From DAOWHW01 sp964493265 (lineage in GTDB: Archaea > Nanobdellota > Nanobdellia > Pacearchaeales > UBA284), in the NCBI GenBank assembly GCA_964493265.1, contig CAZBLY010000001.1, positions 1 through 64,000 of the forward strand: 64,000 bases of DNA. The letters are read 5' to 3'. The position numbers were made by a program, and so were the translations under genes. Of this stretch, positions 1-8,902 are shown one piece after another (the stretch's first letter is position 1; the number at the start of each line of letters is the position of its first letter). Under the pieces are notes generated by a model. That model worked only from the letters and a program-made list of their open reading frames with translations, was not told where the DNA came from and did not search any database.

Positions 1-2465
1 TCTGTTATTTTATTTGTTGTTAAATTAACTAATTCTGTTTGACTGATTGGATTTACTGTTGCATTAATTGAATAATTTGTATAATAGTATTTAGTTGTAG
101 AATTTTCAAAATATTCTGTAAGGTTCTGTCGTTGAATATAGCCCGAATTATTAGTTGTAATATTAAACATTAATGGATTTAATGACCAATAACAACCAGT
201 TTGATTACCACAAGCTGTTTCATTACTAAAAGAAGAACAGGATGTTGCAGTTCCTATACATTCTTTTATATTCCAAGAACAACCAGTTTGATTACCACAA
301 GCTGTTTCATTACTAAAAGAAGAACAGGATGTTGCAGTTCCCTCACAACCAGCACGATTAGCATAAATAGTTACATCCGCATTTGGAACAGCATTTCCTT
401 TACTATCATTAACATAAACGTCAGCATACCTTTTGACATAAAGTAAACCGCCAGTAATTTGAGTCTTGCTTTTATTAAACGAGACATTTAAAAAAATATT
501 TTCAGAATTTGGATTAACAGAATAATAATCTGTAATTATTGAATTTGTTATAATTGAATCTTGAAATAGATTATTTTTTGAGTTTGTTGGCAAATATATA
601 CTATAATTATTATTTTGTAGAATGTTATTTATTAGATTATTATATGAATTAAGACTAATACCATAAGCAGTATTAGTTATGGTATTATTTATTACAGTGA
701 CATTTTGGTTTAATTTTAAACCATACCAGATTGAATTATTTATTGAATTATTTATTATATTATTATAATATCCGTGAGATATATAAATACCATAATAACA
801 ATCATTGTATAAATTATTATTTTCTATTCTATTATTATCTGAAGCTTCTCCTAGATAAATTCCAGTATTATTATTATTATTGATTGCGCTATTTGTTATA
901 TTGTTATTATTTGAACTTTCATAAAGATATATGCCATATTGTTTATTATAATTTGCTGTGTTATTAGTTAAATTATTATTTGAAGAAGAATAAAGATAAA
1001 TTCCATAATTTACATCCCCAACACCATCTAAATTATTATAATTAAACAAACTATTAGCTATTTTGTTGTTTGAACTTGATGTAAGATAGATTCCGTTTTC
1101 ATTTAATGATGAATTAATATTTGTAAAATTAGAATTATCGGTATTTAATAATATAATACCATTATTTTGTGGATTTTCCATTCCTTTCACAGTTATATTA
1201 TCTATATTTGAGTTATCCGCATTACATAATATTAATTCCGATATATTGCTATCATTTTGAAGAGTTACTGCAGTATCATAATAAACTATTGGTCTATTTC
1301 CTGAACCTATGTTGTTTTCTACATTATCAGCATAACCACAACTATCAATATAAAAATCATACTCGCCATTATTCTTAAAAGTATTATTTGTAACATTATT
1401 ATCTGTACCAAAACGAAGATAAATTCCAAATTTTCCATTATTATTTGCTATGTTATTCATTATATTATTATCTGAACCAGGATAAATATAAATTCCATAA
1501 TTAAATGTATTATTATTTGCTACATTTTTTATTATATCATTATTATCAGAACCTATCCTTATTCCAACAGCTTTATTAAAGCTACAAGTATTATTAAAAA
1601 TATAATTATTTCTACTATTTGTAACAGTAAAAATTCCCCATTCTCCATTATTATAAAAAATATTAAAACTCAAATTATTATAATGGCTATTACTTACTTT
1701 AATTCCATCATTTGTAAGAATATTCCCATCATTATAATTATAGAATATATTATTATTTGATGAATTTACAAATAAAAATCCATATGTATCTGAATAATAA
1801 ATGTTATTACTTTGAACTAAGCTATTATTTGAATAACATACAGTTATTCCTGTTTCTGTACCATCATGATAAAATGCTCCGCTGCCAAATTCATTACCAA
1901 TAAAGGTATTATTTTCAATTGTGCCATTTCCCCTAATTAATAAGATTCCAGATTCATCTCCACTAGTTTTACTAACATTACAAAAATTATTAAGGGTTGG
2001 ATCATAAGCCGTTCCTGCACGTGCTTTCTCAACATAATTTTTTGAGATATTAACATTATAAGAATCTTCAGAACTTATTCCTGTTTTATTTGTTATATTA
2101 ACTGTATTATTAAAAGCAGTGCTAGAATTACTTGTATCAAAATGAATTCCCCATGTAAAGTTTTTGATTTGACAATTTTTTACTGTTACATTATCAACAT
2201 CTTTTGTAATAATTCCATAATAGTTTTTTTCTGTTCCATTCCCTGTAATATTATAATTACTGCAGTTAAGGATTACGCTTGCTGTTGTAATATTGAATCC
2301 ATTTCCATTACAAGATTCTGACTGATTTAATGTGCAAGATTCTGTAACAGTATCTCCACAAGTGAAGTTTGTTGTTGCTCCGATGCAATCTGCTTTTACA
2401 GAATTTAGAATAAAAAAGCATACAAATATTAAAATTACAAACATTAACAAAAATTTCCTATTCAT
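1..2465 (-). CDS. Secreted NosD-like right-handed beta-helix protein (partial, C-terminus beyond window)
   Basis: The reading frame is open from an ATG at 2463-2465 to the left window edge (about 821 residues visible). It starts with a hydrophobic signal peptide (roughly residues 1-25, ending near NSVKA). A long body follows of short repeats rich in Asn, Ile, Gly and Tyr, such as NNITNNTANYNKQYGIYL; this is the pattern of parallel beta-helix (PbH1/NosD) rungs. After the helix comes a stretch resembling an Ig-like or carboxypeptidase-regulatory-like fold (DVYVNDSKGNAVPNADVTIY), then two copies of a Cys-containing 29-residue unit. The protein is probably a cell-surface or exported structural or glycan-binding protein. 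Nothing catalytic can be pointed to. The 3' end is outside the window, so the anchor type is unknown. Confidence 0.85.
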   Translation of the reverse strand, partial: MNRKFLLMFVILIFVCFFILNSVKADCIGATTNFTCGDTVTESCTLNQSESCNGNGFNITTASVILNCSNYNITGNGTEKNYYGIITKDVDNVTVKNCQIKNFTWGIHFDTSNSSTAFNNTVNITNKTGISSEDSYNVNISKNYVEKARAGTAYDPTLNNFCNVSKTSGDESGILLIRGNGTIENNTFIGNEFGSGAFYHDGTETGITVCYSNNSLVQSNNIYYSDTYGFLFVNSSNNNIFYNYNDGNILTNDGIKVSNSHYNNLSFNIFYNNGEWGIFTVTNSRNNYIFNNTCSFNKAVGIRIGSDNNDIIKNVANNNTFNYGIYIYPGSDNNIMNNIANNNGKFGIYLRFGTDNNVTNNTFKNNGEYDFYIDSCGYADNVENNIGSGNRPIVYYDTAVTLQNDSNISELILCNADNSNIDNITVKGMENPQNNGIILLNTDNSNFTNINSSLNENGIYLTSSSNNKIANSLFNYNNLDGVGDVNYGIYLYSSSNNNLTNNTANYNKQYGIYLYESSNNNNITNSAINNNNNTGIYLGEASDNNRIENNNLYNDCYYGIYISHGYYNNIINNSINNSIWYGLKLNQNVTVINNTITNTAYGISLNSYNNLINNILQNNNYSIYLPTNSKNNLFQDSIITNSIITDYYSVNPNSENIFLNVSFNKSKTQITGGLLYVKRYADVYVNDSKGNAVPNADVTIYANRAGCEGTATSCSSFSNETACGNQTGCSWNIKECIGTATSCSSFSNETACGNQTGCYWSLNPLMFNITTNNSGYIQRQNLTEYFENSTTKYYYTNYSINATVNPISQTELVNLTTNKIT
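191..341. repeat. Two identical 64-bp direct repeats inside the beta-helix gene
   Basis: Bases 191-254 and 278-341 are identical, with an 87-bp (29-codon) period. On the minus strand each copy encodes the same Cys-containing unit (ETACGNQTGC preceded by CSSFSN). The exact nucleotide identity suggests a recent in-frame duplication of a disulfide-type module. Confidence 0.9.
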
Positions 2466-2520
2466 TTTATCTCTTTTATCGTTATAATAAAGAAAAAGAT
2501 GTTTAAAAGGTTTTTTATGT

Positions 2521-4017
2521 TTAGACCCAACCAACAACCATGGCTAAACCAAGAGCAAACATAATGATTCCTGCTATAAGATGGAGCATTTTTATGTTTT
2601 TATCTTTCCATCCACCAACATCTTCAACTTTGGCAAATCCAGTATAAACAACAAAAGTTATTATTAACATTGGAAGAATAAAAATTAAATTATAAAGTAA
2701 GAGTGGTGGAATTGTTTTGACTAACTCAAAAGCTGAAAGGATTCCTCCAGCAATAACATATGGTCCTATTGTGCATGGCAAAAGGAAAATAGTAACAAAA
2801 ATTCCAACTCCAAATGCTCCTCTTGGACTGGTGATTTTTGAAATTATTTGTTGAACTTTCGGTCTCATCTTCATAGGCATTTCTGTACATGCTCCTCCAG
2901 GCCTGTATTTAACAAAATCTTTAATATTAAGAATTCCAAAAATCATTGCAGCAAACCCAAGTATTTTATAAAGCCAAATTTTAGTAATAGTAAGAAACTG
3001 AATAACCTGGAAAAATTTGATAATAATTAAACCATAAATTAAATACATAATAAAAACAGAGCTAGCAAATGCCAGACCAGCAAGAAGAATGTTCTTTTTA
3101 TTTTTAGGGTTGTATGTTAGAATTGCTATTAACATTAAAGTCAATACAGCTAAAGCGCAAGGGTTAATAGCATCTACTGCAGCTAATGAGATTAACTTGG
3201 CTATTGTCAATTTTTGTTGCTGACCATCACATGTATCTGTTTCAGTATAAGAAACACATTCATATTCTGTTTCTGCTGAACATTTATAATTTGTTCTTGT
3301 TTTTTGGCTATTAATGCATGTAGACCATTCTTCTGGTTGTGGACAAGAAGGACATTTTGATTCTATTGAAGGACCATTCCATTGAAAAATCCAACCATCA
3401 ACTTGTATTGCATTTTCAAATTCAATATTTTGTCCAGAAATAGCAATTTTTTGAGGTATAACAATAGAATAATCAGAACCTTCAAGAACTTCTAAAAAAT
3501 TTTCTGTTGTCATTAAATTTTTAATATTTTTATTAGTGCTATCCGAATCTTTAATTAAGATTCTATCTTTTGTCCATATTTTTGGTTTTCCTTGTAATTC
3601 ATTTATAATAAGATTTTCAAAAGTTTTAGAACCATCTAGCAAGATACATTTACTTGGACCATATTCAATTATAAGATTAATATTTTCTAAAATTGGTCTG
3701 TCTCCTATTTCATAACCTTGCTCAAAAATTATTAATGGAATTCCCAAACCTGTTGAATATTTTTCATTATAATCAATCAAAAGAGGGGCATTTTCTGAAT
3801 CTTGATAAATTTCATATTCAATTATAATAAGATTTGAATAATTATTTAATGTATCAATAAAAACAACAGGATCTACATTTGCACAATGAGGACATCCAAC
3901 CCCTGTAAAATAGATTGCACAAGTATCTTTTGTTTGTTGAGCAGAAACAGAAATAAATGAAATAGAAAAAATTAGCATTAAAGTTATTAATATCAACAAC
4001 AATATTTTCTTAGCCAT
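2521..4017 (-). CDS. Thioredoxin-like / CcdA (DsbD-type) membrane fusion protein
   Basis: The 498-residue protein has a signal peptide (1-26) and an extracytoplasmic thioredoxin-like domain with a GCPHC redox motif at residues 41-45. A Cys-rich linker follows (CPSC plus several further Cys, about residues 223-265). The C-terminal CcdA/DsbD-like transmembrane domain of about six helices starts near residue 272. The paired membrane cysteines expected of CcdA are present in INPCA and LPCT contexts. The family carries electrons from cytoplasmic thioredoxin across the membrane to reduce extracytoplasmic disulfides. The cytoplasmic partner could be the thioredoxin at 43161. The gene is monocistronic by spacing, ending 55 bp from the start of the beta-helix gene. 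Confidence 0.85.
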   Translation of the reverse strand: MAKKILLLILITLMLIFSISFISVSAQQTKDTCAIYFTGVGCPHCANVDPVVFIDTLNNYSNLIIIEYEIYQDSENAPLLIDYNEKYSTGLGIPLIIFEQGYEIGDRPILENINLIIEYGPSKCILLDGSKTFENLIINELQGKPKIWTKDRILIKDSDSTNKNIKNLMTTENFLEVLEGSDYSIVIPQKIAISGQNIEFENAIQVDGWIFQWNGPSIESKCPSCPQPEEWSTCINSQKTRTNYKCSAETEYECVSYTETDTCDGQQQKLTIAKLISLAAVDAINPCALAVLTLMLIAILTYNPKNKKNILLAGLAFASSVFIMYLIYGLIIIKFFQVIQFLTITKIWLYKILGFAAMIFGILNIKDFVKYRPGGACTEMPMKMRPKVQQIISKITSPRGAFGVGIFVTIFLLPCTIGPYVIAGGILSAFELVKTIPPLLLYNLIFILPMLIITFVVYTGFAKVEDVGGWKDKNIKMLHLIAGIIMFALGLAMVVGWV

Positions 4018-4113
4018 TTTCCTATTTCTATGTATTTAATCTAAATTATGAAATTTAAAAAGCTATCGAAAATAATATAAAAAAGCGCTGTTTTAAAAAT
4101 TAGGCTAAGGAAA

Positions 4114-4356
4114 ATGAAAACATTAAGACCACCAACTCTGGCAGATAAGATTCTAAGTTTTTTTCCTTTTACTGAAAAATTGAATCATATTTGGTTTTCT
4201 TATGATCCTTATATTTCTAATGATAAAGATAAAACTGACAAAGAAATTAGATATAATGAAAGAAGTGCTCTTTATGCAACAATTGGTTTTAGAATTGCTT
4301 TGTATAGTAATTATGCTGTTTTTGGTTATTTAATTAAAACAATCTTTTTTGATTAA
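4114..4356 (+). CDS. Hypothetical small protein, possible C-terminal membrane helix
   Basis: This 80-residue protein is not recognised. It has an aromatic N-terminal half, a short charged stretch (DKDKTDKEIR) and a C-terminal hydrophobic segment (about residues 55-78) that could span or touch a membrane. A T/A-rich box (TTTTAAAAAT) lies about 20 bases upstream, consistent with a nearly leaderless archaeal promoter. It converges with the RPA gene, whose stop codon is 3 bases away. Confidence 0.5.
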   Translation: MKTLRPPTLADKILSFFPFTEKLNHIWFSYDPYISNDKDKTDKEIRYNERSALYATIGFRIALYSNYAVFGYLIKTIFFD

Positions 4357-4359
4357 AGA

Positions 4360-5181
4360 TTAAAGAATTCTTAATCTTCCTGGTTTTGGCTCGTATATTG
4401 TTCCTTCTTCAAGCAAAGAAGTTATTAAATTATTGATTTCTTCAACAGCATAAGTATTGAAATGCATAATTATCTTATCTATATCTATTCCTTCTTCTGA
4501 TTCTGCTTGTTTTATATTTTCAACCATTTGCTCTCTTAATGTCTTTTTTTTATTTGCATCCCCAATTTTTTCTTCTTCTATTTTTGGTTTTTCAATAACG
4601 GGTTTTTTATTTATTGGTTTTAGTTCTGGTTTTGATTCTGGCGATGTTGATTGCTGAGATTGTGGTTGTTGTTGTATTTTTTGCTCTGATTGTGTTGGTT
4701 GTGTTTGTGGTTGTTGTTGTATTTTTTGCTCTGGTTTTTGCTCTAAATTCGTATAAAGCTCACCATATTCTTTTTCTAATTCTAATTTTCTAACTAAGAG
4801 CCATCTTGTATCAAGTGGTTTAACTATTTCTGGAAGTATGTATAATTCGTTTGCAAAATATCTTAATGTTCCTATGACAAGAATAGTCTCGCCTAACTGG
4901 ATATTTTCTATTAATTTTATATGATCTGAAAAAGCCTTGATTCTAATTTGGCCTGTTCCATCATCTAAAGTAAGAGTAACATAGTTTTTTTGATCTGATT
5001 GAAATCTATCTATTATGTTTGCAATAAGATTTATTCGATTAATTTCTTTATCCTTAAGTGTTAGATAACGAAATCTTTCTTTTGTTGGGTCATCTTTATC
5101 TTTTTCTAATCGCGCATGACCTTTTCCAATTAAACCTATAGAAACTTTATATGCTGTAAATCTTTTAATTTCACCCGCCAT
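4360..5181 (-). CDS. RPA32-like single-stranded DNA-binding protein
   Basis: The 273-residue protein has an N-terminal OB-fold of the RPA2/RPA32 type (about residues 45-125; YVTLTLDDGTGQIRIKAF and ILVIGTLRYF strands). A low-complexity Gln/Pro linker follows with two copies of EQKIQQQPQ (about residues 150-175). The C-terminal winged helix (about residues 215-273) ends EPKPGRLRIL. Length and domain order match archaeal RPA32. It lies 65 bp downstream of MCM on the same strand, so helicase and ssDNA-binding protein are probably co-transcribed for replication. The C-terminal winged helix resembles the one ending the neighbouring MCM (IFEPKKGFIQRI). Confidence 0.8.
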   Translation of the reverse strand: MAGEIKRFTAYKVSIGLIGKGHARLEKDKDDPTKERFRYLTLKDKEINRINLIANIIDRFQSDQKNYVTLTLDDGTGQIRIKAFSDHIKLIENIQLGETILVIGTLRYFANELYILPEIVKPLDTRWLLVRKLELEKEYGELYTNLEQKPEQKIQQQPQTQPTQSEQKIQQQPQSQQSTSPESKPELKPINKKPVIEKPKIEEEKIGDANKKKTLREQMVENIKQAESEEGIDIDKIIMHFNTYAVEEINNLITSLLEEGTIYEPKPGRLRIL

Positions 5182-5246
5182 TTTTCTTATTGTTTTTTCT
5201 TATTTTCTTATTTGTTAGTTATTATTTTATTTTGGTTCTTTTATTT

Positions 5247-7247
5247 TTAAATTCTTTGGATGAAACCTTTTTTTGGTTCAAAAATATCTCCGCTTCTTTT
5301 AAGTTTATCAATAATATCATCTAATTCTATTTCTGAAATTTTATCAGTTAATTCTATTTTTAATTCAGTAAGTGGAATTAATTTTCCTGTTCTTGATTCA
5401 AGTTTTATTATGGCTTCTCTAACAAGAACAATTTTTCCTCTTTGACTTGCTGGAATTCCTGTTACTATTCTATCTATGTCAATAGACCCTGTTTCTTTGT
5501 CTAAACCAACTTGGAGAAGATAAAGGTGCATAAGTTGAATTGCTCTTTTTGCGTCTTCTTTTGTTATCTTTTTACTTAGCCTGGCTCTTGCACTTGCCTC
5601 GCTAAGTCTGATTAATGCTTCTAATTGTCTAGCTGAAATAGGAATTGGTCTAACCATCTCTTCAGTTACAGCAGGGGAATTTCTTAAATCAACATAAAAT
5701 TTTTTAATTTCTTCTACAGCTTTTTCTGACAGCTTTGGAAAAACTTTTTGTTTGGCATAAGCAACATATTTTTTAAATAATGCGGGATCTACTGGTGGTT
5801 TTTTTCCTTCTTTTCTATGTTCCAAAAGAACATGAGTTGCTATAGCTTCATCTTTCATTCTTTCAGGAATATCTTTCATCATAAAAATTAAATCAAATCT
5901 GTTTATTAAAGTTGGAACCATGCTAATTTGTTGGGCTATAGGTTCATAAGGGTTGAAACGTCCAAATTTTGGATTTGCTGCGCCAAGAACAGAAGTTTCA
6001 GCTCTCAAGGTTGCTTGAACATTTGCCTTACTTATTGTTACTGTTTGTTGCTCCATTGCTTCATGCATTGCACTTCTATCTTGTTCTGTCATTTTTTCCA
6101 TTTCATCAAGACAAGCAATTCCTTTATTAGCAAGAACCATGGCTCCAGCTTCTAAAGCCCAACCTCTAAGAAATTCATCTCTTACTACTGTTGCTGTGAT
6201 TCCTGCTCCTGTTGCTGCTTTTCCAACAATATATCTTCCTTTAGGAGCAATATTAGAAACAAAAGTCAACATAACAGATTTAGCCACTCCAGGATCTCCA
6301 ACAAGAAGAATATGAATATCTCCTCTTGAATGGGTTCCATCACTTCTTTCTTTTTTTACCCCTCCAAGTAATTGTAAGGCTATAGCAAGCTTTATATCAT
6401 CATAACCAAAAATGCTTGGAGCAATACTCCCAGCCAGCTTATTATAAATTTCAGGATCGGTTGCTAATTCTTTAATTTGTCTTTCTTCTTCTTCAGAGAT
6501 TTCAAGCTCCTGAAAGGTCTCCTCAAGTGAAATAACATTATTTGCTTCAAGAGCCAAATCAAATCTTGTGCTTACTCCTCCGCTCCTTAATGGAATAGGA
6601 ACTTCTTTTAAAATACCAATAATTTTAACCTTACTTCCTGGAGTTGTTTTTTCCTCCATTCTTGGCTCAACAAGATCTTCTTTTAAAAAAACACTAAGAC
6701 GCCTTGGTTGTTCTCCTCCTGAAAGACTTTCTGGAGTTTCTTCTATTACGACCCTTTGAGCATCAACCATTTCCTTACTTATAAGCCTAAAACCTGTTCG
6801 ACGACCGCAAGAACATCTTGTTGGTTCACTAAAACGTTTGTCTATTTGAAGAACAGATATAACAGTTCCGCAAGATGGACACTCAAATTTAGCATTAACT
6901 ATCTGCGGTCTAACATCAGAAGCCTGTCTAATTAGACCTTCAACAAAAATTAATTGATTAAGATGTTTTGCTCTAATTTCTCTAATTTTAAGACTTTGAG
7001 ATTTAGGCAGGTTTTTTAATCTAACTTTTGCCTTTTTAATAAGTCCAATTTCATCAAGAGCTATCTCAAGAATAGAAAGAACTTCTTCGGGTTTAAGTAG
7101 AATTTGATTAGCTAATACATGTGAAAAAGAGGCTATATCTTCAAAAGAAACCTCGATAGCTTTCTTACTTTTTTTTGCATATTTACCCACTTCTTGTTTG
7201 TAATATTCAAAAAATTCCTTTGCTTCAATAAGTAAATCTTCAGGCAT
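5247..7247 (-). CDS. mcm: Minichromosome maintenance (MCM) replicative helicase
   Basis: The 666-residue protein has the full archaeal MCM architecture. The N-terminal OB/zinc region carries Cys123, Cys126, Cys145 and Cys147. The AAA+ core has Walker A GDPGVAKS at 317-324, Walker B CLDE at about 379-382 and the arginine-finger region NRFDL. A C-terminal winged helix completes it. There is no intein. It acts as the hexameric 3'-5' helicase at forks. It is the first gene of a two-gene unit with the RPA32-like gene. The ATG at 7247 gives the standard N-terminal length. Confidence 0.97.
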   Translation of the reverse strand: MPEDLLIEAKEFFEYYKQEVGKYAKKSKKAIEVSFEDIASFSHVLANQILLKPEEVLSILEIALDEIGLIKKAKVRLKNLPKSQSLKIREIRAKHLNQLIFVEGLIRQASDVRPQIVNAKFECPSCGTVISVLQIDKRFSEPTRCSCGRRTGFRLISKEMVDAQRVVIEETPESLSGGEQPRRLSVFLKEDLVEPRMEEKTTPGSKVKIIGILKEVPIPLRSGGVSTRFDLALEANNVISLEETFQELEISEEEERQIKELATDPEIYNKLAGSIAPSIFGYDDIKLAIALQLLGGVKKERSDGTHSRGDIHILLVGDPGVAKSVMLTFVSNIAPKGRYIVGKAATGAGITATVVRDEFLRGWALEAGAMVLANKGIACLDEMEKMTEQDRSAMHEAMEQQTVTISKANVQATLRAETSVLGAANPKFGRFNPYEPIAQQISMVPTLINRFDLIFMMKDIPERMKDEAIATHVLLEHRKEGKKPPVDPALFKKYVAYAKQKVFPKLSEKAVEEIKKFYVDLRNSPAVTEEMVRPIPISARQLEALIRLSEASARARLSKKITKEDAKRAIQLMHLYLLQVGLDKETGSIDIDRIVTGIPASQRGKIVLVREAIIKLESRTGKLIPLTELKIELTDKISEIELDDIIDKLKRSGDIFEPKKGFIQRI

Positions 7248-7410
7248 TCTTTTTCCCCAATTTTAACCTCGACTAATAACTAACTCTCTTGCTATTTATA
7301 TTTTATTGTATTCTGATATAAATATTACTATAATTTAGTGCAAAATCCAATCTAAATAAGATAAAAGTTATAAAATATTTTGATTATTCGGTTTTAAAGA
7401 TTTTAGTGCT

Positions 7411-8043
7411 TTAATGCTTTCTTCTTGTAATAATATTTTTAGTATTTTTAATCAGTTTTTTCATTGCTTCATCTAATTGCTTTTTATTTTTTGTTCCAGT
7501 ACATACTAGCTTACCATTACTAAATAAAAGAAAAGTAGCATTAGGCTCATCAAGTTTATAGACCAAACCAGGAAATTGTTCTGGTTCATATTCTGTATTT
7601 TCCAGTTTTAATGCAAGTTCATTAAGATTCATAACAACATTTATAGAACCACTTGCAACAATATTTTGTACAGTTATTTTTGGTTTTTCCTTGACATGAA
7701 CACCTATCTTTCTAAGTTGTTTTATAACTTGTTTAATTACCTCGCCAACTTGCTTAACACTTTTAGTTCCTGTACAAACAAGATTTCCAGAACTAAATAC
7801 TAAAACAGCAGATTTTGGTTTCTTTATTCTTAGAACAAGACCAGGAAACTGCTCAGGATTATATTCTGTATTTGACTGGCTTCTTACAAGCTTAACAAGA
7901 GGGACTTTTGTAAAAAGACTGGTTGTTGCTACAATATTCTGTATCTTTGGATTTCCTTTTTTAGAGGCGCTTGTTGGTTTCTTAGATTTTTTAGATTTCT
8001 TTTTCTTTAGTTTTTGATTTTTTAATTTTTTATCCTTTGCCAT
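7411..8043 (-). CDS. tbp: TATA-box-binding protein (TBP)
   Basis: The 210-residue protein consists of a lysine/serine-rich N-terminal extension (about residues 1-30) followed by the two imperfect TBP repeats. Each repeat contains the signature PEQFPGLV and a GKLVCTGTK-type strand. TBP binds box A and recruits TFB to start transcription. Many genes in this window have matching T/A-rich boxes such as TTTATAAATA. The basic N-terminal tail is longer than in textbook archaeal TBPs (about 180 residues) and resembles the Lys-rich tail on TFE-alpha here. Confidence 0.96.
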   Translation of the reverse strand: MAKDKKLKNQKLKKKKSKKSKKPTSASKKGNPKIQNIVATTSLFTKVPLVKLVRSQSNTEYNPEQFPGLVLRIKKPKSAVLVFSSGNLVCTGTKSVKQVGEVIKQVIKQLRKIGVHVKEKPKITVQNIVASGSINVVMNLNELALKLENTEYEPEQFPGLVYKLDEPNATFLLFSNGKLVCTGTKNKKQLDEAMKKLIKNTKNIITRRKH

Positions 8044-8101
8044 TAAATTTCAAAGAAAATGCCCTTTTTAAAGGTTTTTAAAGGCCTCGTCGGAGTAAAA
8101 A

Positions 8102-8794
8102 TTATAGGGTTTTAGGAGAATTTCCAGTCTCAAAATAAATTGGTTTAAATTCTTTATATGTTTTTTCTTTAAGTTTTTTATCTTGTTCTTTTTCAGCAAA
8201 TTCAAAGGCTTTTCTTATTGTATTTTCTTTATTAAGAGCTTCAAACAAAGGTCTAGAAAAAAATCTTACATATCCTGGTTTATCTCTTGAAGTATTAGAC
8301 ATAGCAACCACATTTCTTTTTAAATTGTAAGCTAATAAAGAAAAATCTCCAGAATGACAAAAATCATAAATTAAAATAAAATTTTGTGCTGGAATTTTTT
8401 TAAGTGATTTATAAAGACTTCCTGCTTTAATATCAGAATCTTTGAAATGTAAGATGCTTTTCCCATTATTTGTTGTATCACCGTGGCCAACAGCATAAAA
8501 AAATACAAGATCATTTTTCTTTGTAATATTTGCTATATGATTAATTAAAGAATCTAATGTTTTTTTAGAAGATTTAGAAGGATATAATGTAAAAATATTA
8601 TAATTATTTTTATATAACAGAAGAGTGGCTTCTGCAATATTTTTTAGGCTAAGTCCAGCGGTGTGTGGATTATAAAAATCCCCATCAACTAATAAAGCAT
8701 ATTTTTTTGATATTATGGGGTTATCTAATTTTGTTACACTAAATAAAGTGAATAATATTCCAGCAATAATTGATGCTAAAGTATTTTTTCTCAT
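8102..8794 (-). CDS. Caspase-like (clan CD, C14-type) cysteine protease with N-terminal membrane anchor
   Basis: The 230-residue protein has an N-terminal hydrophobic segment (residues 6-22) and then a caspase-fold domain. The catalytic His lies in FYAVGHGD (His104) and the catalytic Cys in IYDFCHSGDF (Cys146), each after a hydrophobic beta strand, as in metacaspases and paracaspases. YALLVDGDF at the start of the domain matches strand 1. The hydrophobic N-terminus suggests export or membrane tethering. Substrate specificity cannot be read. It is divergent from the STAS-HATPase gene, with 108 bp between them. Legumain/C13-like is an alternative within the same clan. Confidence 0.8.
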   Translation of the reverse strand: MRKNTLASIIAGILFTLFSVTKLDNPIISKKYALLVDGDFYNPHTAGLSLKNIAEATLLLYKNNYNIFTLYPSKSSKKTLDSLINHIANITKKNDLVFFYAVGHGDTTNNGKSILHFKDSDIKAGSLYKSLKKIPAQNFILIYDFCHSGDFSLLAYNLKRNVVAMSNTSRDKPGYVRFFSRPLFEALNKENTIRKAFEFAEKEQDKKLKEKTYKEFKPIYFETGNSPKTL

Positions 8795-8902
8795 AAAATA
8801 TTAAAGAAGAGCTTATATATAAATATTACTATTAGTTAGTGATAAATGATATAAAAAAAGGCTAAAATTTAAAAAATCATTTTAACTGATAAAAAAGAGA
8901 AA

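Noticed and set aside
201..446. Plus-strand frame over the start of the window
   Set aside because: It is antisense to the beta-helix gene and merely mirrors its duplicated Cys module; codon content and composition support the minus strand.
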